Positions 8,479-13,847 of a DNA stretch of 17,660 nucleotides are shown one piece after another. The first letter of the stretch is position 1, and every line of letters starts with the position of its first letter. The stretch lies in contig CAJTTU010000072.1 of the NCBI GenBank assembly GCA_910579325.1, forward strand, positions 1 through 17,660, given 5' to 3'. A model generated the notes under the pieces. It worked only from the letters and a program-made list of their open reading frames with translations, did not search any database and had not been told where the DNA came from. The translations under genes were made by a program, and so were the position numbers. The DNA comes from an uncultured Lachnospiraceae bacterium. GTDB lineage: Bacteria > Bacillota > Clostridia > Lachnospirales > Lachnospiraceae.

Positions 8479-8506
8479 GTATTGGGGGCGTAACGGCCCC
8501 CGGTAC
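8479..8506 (+). promoter_or_regulatory. GC-rich hairpin between acsC and acsE
   Basis: GTATTGGGGGC (8479-8489) and GCCCCCGGTAC (8496-8506) form an 11-bp stem with two G-U pairs and a 6-nt loop. The following sequence (TGAAATTACATAATT) is not a T-run. It resembles the other gap hairpins in this operon in lacking terminator features. A weaker 5-bp stem (CAGAT 8434-8438, ATCTG 8447-8451) lies just before it. Partial attenuation or 3'-end protection of the acsDC segment are both possible. Confidence 0.55.
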
Positions 8507-8543
8507 TGAAATTACATAATTACTTAGTAAAAGGAGAGAAAGT

Positions 8544-9329
8544 ATGGGAAGATTTATTATCATTGGGGAGAGAATTCACTGCATCTCACCTGTAATCCGT
8601 GAGGCTATGAATACCATGAATCCGGAGCCGATCCTGGCACGTGCGAAAGAGCAGCTGGATGCGGGCGCTACCTACATCGACGTAAACATCGGACCTGCTG
8701 AGAGCAACGGACCTGAGCTGATGAGCTGGGCTGTTAAGCTTCTTCAGGAGAACTTCGACAATGTTCCGCTGGCTCTGGATACGGCTAACAAGGCTGCAAT
8801 CGAGGCTGGTATCGCTGTTTACAATCGTGACAAGGGCAAACCCATCGTTAACTCCGCTGACGCCGGCGACAGACTCAGCTATGTTGACCTGGCTGCTGCC
8901 AACGATGCAATCGTTATCGCTCTGTGCTCCAAGGGCGCTGTTCCCGGAAGCTTAGACGAGATCATGGGATTCTGCCAGGAGCTGTTAGAACATGGTATGA
9001 TGCTGGGCATGGAGCCTACGGATATGTGGTTTGACCCGTTATTCCTGGTTGCAAAGGGAATGCAGGACAAACAGCAGCAGATTTTGGATGCAATCAAAGG
9101 ATTCACTGAGATGGGCCTGAATTCCACAGGCGGTCTGTCAAACGTATCCAATGGTATGCCTAAGGAGTTAAGACACATCATGGATGCCGCTATGCTGGCT
9201 ATGTCCATGGCAAACGGTCTGACCTCCGCTATCGTAAATCCTTGCGACAGAAGACTGATCGAGACGATGAAATCCTGCGATATCCTGAAAGACAACTATA
9301 TGTATGCAGATTCCTACCTGGATCTGTAA
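8544..9329 (+). CDS. acsE: Methyltetrahydrofolate:CFeSP methyltransferase
   Basis: This 261-residue TIM-barrel enzyme transfers the methyl group of 5-methyl-tetrahydrofolate to Co(I) of the corrinoid iron-sulfur protein, linking the methyl and carbonyl branches. It has the pterin-binding fold and length of the Moorella enzyme (262 residues). By alignment from memory, D79 (in ALDTAN), N103 (in IVNSA) and N200 (in GLSNVSNG) correspond to the folate-binding and catalytic residues D75, N96 and N199, and the FDPLFLV segment at 163-169 is also characteristic. AAGGAGA at 8531-8537 gives a clear start. One difference from Moorella is ADAGD after the conserved asparagine, where STNAE is usual. It is the last gene of the dense, highly expressed block; a 422-base structured gap follows. 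Confidence 0.95.
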   Translation: MGRFIIIGERIHCISPVIREAMNTMNPEPILARAKEQLDAGATYIDVNIGPAESNGPELMSWAVKLLQENFDNVPLALDTANKAAIEAGIAVYNRDKGKPIVNSADAGDRLSYVDLAAANDAIVIALCSKGAVPGSLDEIMGFCQELLEHGMMLGMEPTDMWFDPLFLVAKGMQDKQQQILDAIKGFTEMGLNSTGGLSNVSNGMPKELRHIMDAAMLAMSMANGLTSAIVNPCDRRLIETMKSCDILKDNYMYADSYLDL

Positions 9330-9336
9330 GATATAT

Positions 9337-9408
9337 TGTGTTTCAACAGATAGAGCGCATATGGTGCCTGTCCTGCTTTACAGGGCAGGCACTCTCTATA
9401 TAAACACA
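9337..9408 (+). promoter_or_regulatory. Three-segment hairpin downstream of acsE
   Basis: Nested pairing is visible: TGTGTTT (9337-9343) with AAACACA (9402-9408), ATAGAG (9350-9355) with CTCTAT (9394-9399), and GTGCCTGTCCTG (9364-9375) with CAGGGCAGGCAC (9381-9392, one G-U pair) around a 5-nt loop. In total 25 bp are arranged in three blocks with internal loops. The sequence after it is A-rich, so it lacks a canonical terminator tail. Confidence 0.6.
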
Positions 9409-9469
9409 GAAAAGAAGAATATACCCTCATTTAAGATGAAGTAGAGAATACTGCAAAGGAGGGTTTCCT

Positions 9470-9490
9470 GTGAAGATACTGACCAGGTAA
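9470..9490 (+). CDS. Possible six-codon leader peptide
   Basis: GTG at 9470 is preceded, seven bases away, by AAAGGAGG (9455-9462), one of the strongest ribosome binding sites in the window, and the frame closes at TAA (9488-9490) after encoding MKILTR. The stop codon lies inside the left arm of the 9-bp inverted repeat CAGGTAATA/TATTACCTG, so a ribosome finishing this frame would disrupt that stem. This is the geometry of translation-coupled leaders. Such a short frame can easily be chance; only the quality of the binding site and the overlap with the stem support it. Confidence 0.25.
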   Translation: MKILTR

Positions 9491-9515
9491 TACAAATCGC
9501 ATGTAATATTACCTG
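9484..9515 (+). repeat. 9-bp inverted repeat overlapping the mini-ORF stop
   Basis: CAGGTAATA (9484-9492) and TATTACCTG (9507-9515) are perfect reverse complements around a 14-nt loop. No T-run follows, so it is not a textbook terminator. It could be an RNA stem controlled by translation of the mini-ORF or a DNA operator. Confidence 0.5.
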
Positions 9516-9751
9516 ATTCCTTAGTACTTAGAAGATTCCTGGTTCGGCGCATAAGATCGAATGAAATCGAAAAGAATAATGAAAAGAATCGTGAAAAAAA
9601 TCACGAATAAAAATATAAATAACCGCTGTGCCGGACATTGACTGAGAATTGAAATCTGCCTGGCTTTGTACATGATGAGGACCGGTATTTCCATTACACA
9701 GTGTGCGAAAAGTATACGAAAATTTGAAAAGAAAGGTTTAGGACGTAGATT

Positions 9752-11680
9752 ATGTTTCAAATAACTTTCAAATTTGAAAATGGAGATGATGTGATTGTTC
9801 ATGCCCTGCAGGGAGAAAATCTTCTGGAAGTGGCAAGAAAAGCAAATGTGGCCATCGATGCCCCCTGTTCTGGCAATGCTTCCTGCGGTAAATGTCGGGT
9901 GAAGCTTCTTACCGGCGAGCTGGAGTCCCAGCAGACACGCCATATAACGGATGAAGAATATGCATCCGGATACAGGCTGGCCTGTGTCAGCAAGATTGTG
10001 GGAGACGTGTCGGTGGAGGTGCCGGATATCGCGTCTGCTTATAAGAGCCGTATGAAGGTGGCCGATTTAAGTTCTCCGGAAGAAATCGCGATTTTTGAGA
10101 AGACGAAAAGTCAGATTGTGGGTTCCGGCATTCAGATGGCGAATGATCTGTCCGTCGTAGAGATCCGGATGGATGAGCCTACTCTGGACGATACGATGCC
10201 GGACAATGAAAGACTGACCAGAGCCCTTCAGGAAGCGGGAGGCGTGGAGAATGTGAGACTTCCCTATTTTGTGATCAAAAAGCTTCCTGATGTGCTGCGT
10301 GACAGTCATTTTCATGTAAAATGTGTGGTTAAGAAAAATAAACATGGTTTTTATGTATATGATATAAGGGATGCCGCCGAGGATGTGAAGGTATACGGTT
10401 TGGCAGTGGATATCGGAACAACCACAGTTTCAGCCGTGCTGATGAATATGGAAAATGGCGAGATTATCGCCAAGGCATCCGCAGGCAACGGTCAGATCCG
10501 GTTTGGCGCAGATGTTATCAACCGGATTATCGAGTCCTGCAAGCCCGGCGGACGGGAAAAAATGCAGAAGGCCATCATTGAGGAGACGCTGAATCCGCTG
10601 ACTTTAAGCATGTGCCAGAGCGCGAAGATTGGTCCTGAACAGATCTACCGGATGTGTGTGGCCTCCAACAGCACGATGAACCATCTGTTTGCCGGCGTGA
10701 ATGCTGATCCTTTAAGATGTGAGCCTTATATTCCTGCATTCTTCGAGATGAACGGCTTTAAAGGGGCTGATCTGGGATTGGAGATTAACCCCAACGCCAG
10801 AATTATTATCGCGCCCAATATCGGCAGCTATGTGGGCGGCGACATTACCGCCGGGACTCTGGCCAGCATGATCTGGGATAAGCCGGAATTCTCCGTATTT
10901 ATCGACCTGGGAACCAACGGTGAGATTGTGTTCGGCAATTCCGACTTTATGATGAGCTGCGCCTGTTCCGCGGGCCCTGCTTTTGAGGGCGGAGATATCA
11001 GCTGCGGCATGAGAGCCACCGACGGCGCCATCGAGGCCTGTACCATCGACGTCGAGACGATGGAGCCTTCCTACAGTGTGATCGGCGACGAGGGCGAAAA
11101 GCCGGTGGGTCTGTGCGGTTCCGGTATCATCGACGTGATCAGCGAACTGTTCCGCTGCGGCATTATCAATGCCAAGGGTCTGTTTGTCAGAGAAGGAAAA
11201 CGGGTGCGTCATGACGAGTTCGGCATGGGCAGCTATGTTCTGGCCTTTAAGGAAGACGCTGGTTCCGTGAAGGATGTGGAGATCACCGAGGTGGATATCG
11301 ATAACTTTGTCCGGGCCAAGGGCGCGATTTTCTCCGGAATTAACGTGATGTTAGAGTCTCTTGGCTTTGACGTATCTGTTCTGGAGCATGTGTACGTGGC
11401 CGGCGGAATCGGAAGCGGCATCAATATGAAGAATGCCATCAGCATTGGTATGCTGCCGGATATTCCGCTGGAGAAGTACGAGTATATCGGAAATTCTTCT
11501 CTGTCCGGCGCTTATACGATTCTTCTGTCAAGAGAAGCGGAAGAAAAAGTACATGAGCTGGGCAGAAATATGACCTATATGGAACTGAGCACTCATCCGG
11601 GATATATGGATGCTTTTGTGGCAGCCTGCTTTATCCCTCATACGGATGCGTCCCTGTTCCCGTCGCTGGCAAATAAGTAA
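9752..11680 (+). CDS. acsV: Reductive activator of corrinoid iron-sulfur protein (RACo, ASKHA family)
   Basis: This 642-residue protein couples ATP hydrolysis to electron transfer from its iron-sulfur cluster to CFeSP cobamide that has been inactivated to Co(II). An N-terminal plant-type [2Fe-2S] ferredoxin domain has ligands C39, C45, C48 and C78 (CX5CX2CX29C). A linker runs to about residue 205. The actin/hexokinase-like ATPase domain then begins with GLAVDIGTTTVSAVL and contains IDLGTNGEIVFG, the SCACSAGPAFEGG segment, LCGSGIIDVISEL and the C-terminal YVAGGIGSGINMKNA. This layout matches Carboxydothermus RACo and Moorella orf7/AcsV. The ribosome binding site is weak (TAGGA, 9739-9743, or AAAGG, 9732-9736), fitting a low-abundance activator after the strongly translated structural genes. 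It is separated from acsE by a long structured gap and followed after 12 bases by the DUF3786 gene. Confidence 0.93.
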   Translation: MFQITFKFENGDDVIVHALQGENLLEVARKANVAIDAPCSGNASCGKCRVKLLTGELESQQTRHITDEEYASGYRLACVSKIVGDVSVEVPDIASAYKSRMKVADLSSPEEIAIFEKTKSQIVGSGIQMANDLSVVEIRMDEPTLDDTMPDNERLTRALQEAGGVENVRLPYFVIKKLPDVLRDSHFHVKCVVKKNKHGFYVYDIRDAAEDVKVYGLAVDIGTTTVSAVLMNMENGEIIAKASAGNGQIRFGADVINRIIESCKPGGREKMQKAIIEETLNPLTLSMCQSAKIGPEQIYRMCVASNSTMNHLFAGVNADPLRCEPYIPAFFEMNGFKGADLGLEINPNARIIIAPNIGSYVGGDITAGTLASMIWDKPEFSVFIDLGTNGEIVFGNSDFMMSCACSAGPAFEGGDISCGMRATDGAIEACTIDVETMEPSYSVIGDEGEKPVGLCGSGIIDVISELFRCGIINAKGLFVREGKRVRHDEFGMGSYVLAFKEDAGSVKDVEITEVDIDNFVRAKGAIFSGINVMLESLGFDVSVLEHVYVAGGIGSGINMKNAISIGMLPDIPLEKYEYIGNSSLSGAYTILLSREAEEKVHELGRNMTYMELSTHPGYMDAFVAACFIPHTDASLFPSLANK

Positions 11681-11692
11681 TAAGAGGTAACG

Positions 11693-12343
11693 ATGAATTT
11701 AGAATACGAAAAAGACAACCTGGAACGAGTTCCCTTTGAATACTATCTGGCCGAGTACCAGAAATTAGACCCGAAAGAGGTGGAAGAACGGTGCGGTTTT
11801 CCCTATGACGAGGAGAAGCAGGAGTTTACCGTACGGTTTCTGATGAAACCTTACACAGTCAGCTTTCCCGCCTATGAGATTCATCCGGTAAACGCTTCCG
11901 AGGGAGAGTATCTGGCGCTTTTGGAAACCATGGGAGCCAAAATTCTGCTGCTGCATCACATGGTATCCGGTCGTCTGACCCCTGCCGGCGGCCAGTTTCT
12001 GTCGTACAGGGATCTGCCGTCAGGGGAGACCTATTTCCGCCAGTTCCACGGCAGATGTATTCTCCGGCTGACCTACGGTTTTGGGTTTAAGCCGGATGCC
12101 TTCCGCAAAGGAATGGAAGCCATGGGCGCAAAAGAAGTGAAGATGGGAGACCATGCCTATCAGTTCGAGATTTTGGACCAGTTAAGCGTGATCTTTATTC
12201 TCTGGGAGGGAGACGAGGAATTCCAGCCCTCCGTCCAGATTCTGTTTTCCGATAACTTCCCTCAGGCCTTTGAAGCGGAGGATGTGGCTCATATCGGGGA
12301 TATTTCGATTGGTGCGCTGAAAGAACTGGCGAAGCGGGTGTAA
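11693..12343 (+). CDS. DUF3786 protein of the acs cluster
   Basis: A 216-residue soluble protein that I recognise as DUF3786-like, a family of unknown function often found beside acs or other corrinoid genes; the matching gene in Acetobacterium woodii lies next to acsV as orf1. No signal peptide, membrane segment or cysteine metal motif is visible. The sequence mixes acidic and aromatic stretches, for example the YPAxEIHP-like PAYEIHPVNASEGEY near residue 60, GQFLSYRDLPSGETYFRQFHG near 105 and IFILWEGDEEFQPSVQILFSD near 165. It begins 12 bases after acsV with AAGAGGT (11682-11688) and is probably translated from the same message. Its constant position with the corrinoid activator suggests an accessory role in CFeSP or AcsV function, but that is inference only. 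It is the last gene of the operon. Confidence 0.8.
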   Translation: MNLEYEKDNLERVPFEYYLAEYQKLDPKEVEERCGFPYDEEKQEFTVRFLMKPYTVSFPAYEIHPVNASEGEYLALLETMGAKILLLHHMVSGRLTPAGGQFLSYRDLPSGETYFRQFHGRCILRLTYGFGFKPDAFRKGMEAMGAKEVKMGDHAYQFEILDQLSVIFILWEGDEEFQPSVQILFSDNFPQAFEAEDVAHIGDISIGALKELAKRV

Positions 12344-12628
12344 GAGAGTAAACAAAAGGCGGCTTTTAGCTCCATTTATGTCAGATATGCCGGTGTTATT
12401 CCGTATGGTATGATAACACCGGCATATCGCAAGCAGCATTGACGGTATCTTTGAATTGACAATTGACCGGAATTCAGGCATTTTTAATGGCAAGATAAAA
12501 CTTTTGCTCCGCCGGGATGCACAGGGGCTGCCCCGGCGAAGCGAAGGTACGCAAATGCGTTATAGGCTCAGTGAAACAGCCTGTAAATCTCAGGCCGTAT
12601 ATTTAAAGTAATAAATAACATAATAATA
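12344..12628. other. Convergent intergenic region with several stems
   Basis: This 285-base region between the 3' ends of the DUF3786 gene and the minus-strand phosphatase gene has no gene. Beside the 16-bp inverted repeat (separate entry) it holds a 7-bp direct repeat AATTGAC (12454-12460, 12461-12467), a stem CGCCGGG/CCCGGCG (12510-12516, 12532-12538) that may end the minus-strand transcript (a T-rich stretch follows it at a distance on that strand), ACGCA/TGCGT (12549-12553, 12556-12560) and AGGCT/AGCCT (12564-12568, 12578-12582). Confidence 0.5.
12384..12428. terminator. Perfect 16-bp inverted repeat, probable bidirectional transcript end
   Basis: GATATGCCGGTGTTAT (12384-12399) and ATAACACCGGCATATC (12413-12428) are perfect reverse complements around a 13-nt loop, 41 bases after the DUF3786 stop. 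No T-run follows on either strand, so factor-independent termination is unproven; a role in 3'-end formation or stabilisation of the 12-kb acs message fits the convergent setting. Confidence 0.45.
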
Positions 12629-13810
12629 TCAATACCGCGTTACCGACACCCGTTTCCCCAGCCGTTCCATCAGCTTTTTTAACTGCCTGGCAATCTGGTT
12701 CCTTGAGTGAAGGCTGAACGCCAGATCGGAGTTCTGGTAAGCCTCGTTAACGGCGGTGCCCAGGATGATTTCCAGCTCGCTGCAGTCTTCCAGCAGCGTT
12801 TTGGCCACCATGGAGCCGCCGTTGTCTTTGTCCAGCTCCAGAAAATAATCTTCTTCCATTTCTCCGTTGTTATCCGTATACTGGCGCAGTAAGGCCAGCG
12901 TCCGGCTTAAGGTCAGCACGCCCTCCGTGGTCAGGTCGATGCCGTCGATATGGGAGATGGGGGGAATATCCGGGTCCGGCGTCTGGTCCGTTACGTCCGT
13001 GATTTTTTTGCCCAGAACCCGGGAGACGATTTTGGCGCTGGTTCCGCCGCAGACGATGCGTAAGGAATCTCCCTCCATCAGCCGGCGGACTGCCGCTTCA
13101 TCGTCCTCTTTACTGCGGGGCGGCCCGGTCATCAGCTTTACTTTTTTCACTTCCGTAATCCGCATAACGGCCACGGTGGTGTCGTCGCCGGGATGGCCTT
13201 CATATAAATCGTCGCAGGCCTGACAGAGCATTGTGGCCAGCCTTGAAGCGGATTTTGTGATCCGGGCGGTTTTCAGGGCGTAGGCGGCCATATTGTCCCA
13301 GGTCCAGTCAAGGTTCATCAGGTCGCCTGCGCCGGCATAAATGGTTCCGTCGCTGAGCAGGGCAAAAGCGTCCCCCAGCTTGACCTGGAAACGATATTCG
13401 TTAATCTGTTTCCCGGCGATCTCCCTTGTATTCTGAGGAATCGGCACAAGCGCTCCGTCTCTGATAAAGATACAGGATGGATTGTCATACTCCACCAGAT
13501 AAGCTTCTCCGCTGTCAAATACCTGGAGAATGCTGAACGTGGCATAGGCCACAAGCCGTTCCTGGCAGATCGGCAAAGTTTTCGCGACGGTTTCCACACA
13601 GGAATCCAGATCGGCGCCGTTTAAAAACATGGTGCCCAGGATTTTTGAGGTAAGGGTGGCCAGGATATTCGCCTTTACGCCGCTTCCCATGCCGTCGGCC
13701 AAAATCAGGATTGTGGAGTTTTTGGTGCGCAGGATTTCCACTTTATCCCCGCACAGTTCTTCATGCATTTTATTCAGGCTTTTATATGCAACATCTACAT
13801 TGATATTCAT
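12629..13810 (-). CDS. SpoIIE/PP2C-type serine phosphatase, partner of the hydrogenase-like sensor
   Basis: This 393-residue protein carries a SpoIIE-type PP2C phosphatase domain in roughly residues 1-220. The metal-binding aspartates are visible in LADGMGSG (D39), LLSDGT (D154) and PGDDTT (D209/D210). Such enzymes dephosphorylate serine or threonine on regulatory proteins, typically anti-anti-sigma-type partners. The C-terminal 170 residues are not a domain I can name; they contain a VCGGTSAKIVSRVLGKK stretch near residue 255 and a basic tail. There is no membrane segment. It starts 37 bases after the stop of the hydrogenase-like gene on the same strand with only a weak ribosome binding site, so it is probably co-transcribed and partly coupled. 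The pairing with an H-cluster/PAS protein recurs in clostridia and suggests that this is the output of a redox or hydrogen signal. Its substrate is not encoded here. Confidence 0.85.
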   Translation of the reverse strand: MNINVDVAYKSLNKMHEELCGDKVEILRTKNSTILILADGMGSGVKANILATLTSKILGTMFLNGADLDSCVETVAKTLPICQERLVAYATFSILQVFDSGEAYLVEYDNPSCIFIRDGALVPIPQNTREIAGKQINEYRFQVKLGDAFALLSDGTIYAGAGDLMNLDWTWDNMAAYALKTARITKSASRLATMLCQACDDLYEGHPGDDTTVAVMRITEVKKVKLMTGPPRSKEDDEAAVRRLMEGDSLRIVCGGTSAKIVSRVLGKKITDVTDQTPDPDIPPISHIDGIDLTTEGVLTLSRTLALLRQYTDNNGEMEEDYFLELDKDNGGSMVAKTLLEDCSELEIILGTAVNEAYQNSDLAFSLHSRNQIARQLKKLMERLGKRVSVTRY

Positions 13811-13847
13811 GGCTTTCTTCTTTCTGACACAGGTTTATACGCAAGAG

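Larger units (their letters stand above)
9330..9751 (+). promoter_or_regulatory. 422-nt structured leader between acsE and acsV
   Basis: This is the largest gap in the operon. It holds, in order: a three-segment hairpin (9337-9408); ACCCTC (9423-9428), which can pair with GAGGGT (9459-9464) in the next element; a strong ribosome binding site, AAAGGAGG (9455-9462); a six-codon open frame (9470-9490); a 9-bp stem (9484-9492 with 9507-9515); a purine-rich stretch with a 6-bp stem TCGTGA/TCACGA (9589-9594, 9601-9606); and a TTGACT at 9638-9643 for which I find no good -10. The ribosome binding site of acsV itself is poor. The arrangement resembles an attenuator or riboregulator that lowers expression of the catalytic activator AcsV, but no known RNA family was recognised. 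Confidence 0.45.

Noticed and set aside
9638..9670. TTGACT at 9638-9643 as the -35 of a separate acsV promoter
   Set aside because: No acceptable -10 lies 16-18 bases downstream; I mention it in the leader entry only.
9672..9764. Plus-strand 30-codon frame overlapping the acsV start by 13 bases
   Set aside because: It would allow translational coupling, but there is no ribosome binding site before 9672 and the codons are poor for this genome.
9521..9943. Minus-strand open frame (140 codons) covering part of the acsE-acsV gap and the start of acsV
   Set aside because: Half of it is antisense to the ferredoxin domain of AcsV, and the rest reads through AT-rich leader DNA; no domain or good start signal.
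12456..12484. TTGACA at 12456-12461 as a plus-strand promoter in the convergent region
   Set aside because: The hexamer 17 bases downstream (CATTTT) is a poor -10 and no plus-strand gene follows.
13318..13599. Alternative minus-strand frame (93 codons) within the phosphatase gene
   Set aside because: It overlaps the PP2C domain in another frame; the phosphatase frame has all the expected metal-binding aspartates and is uninterrupted.
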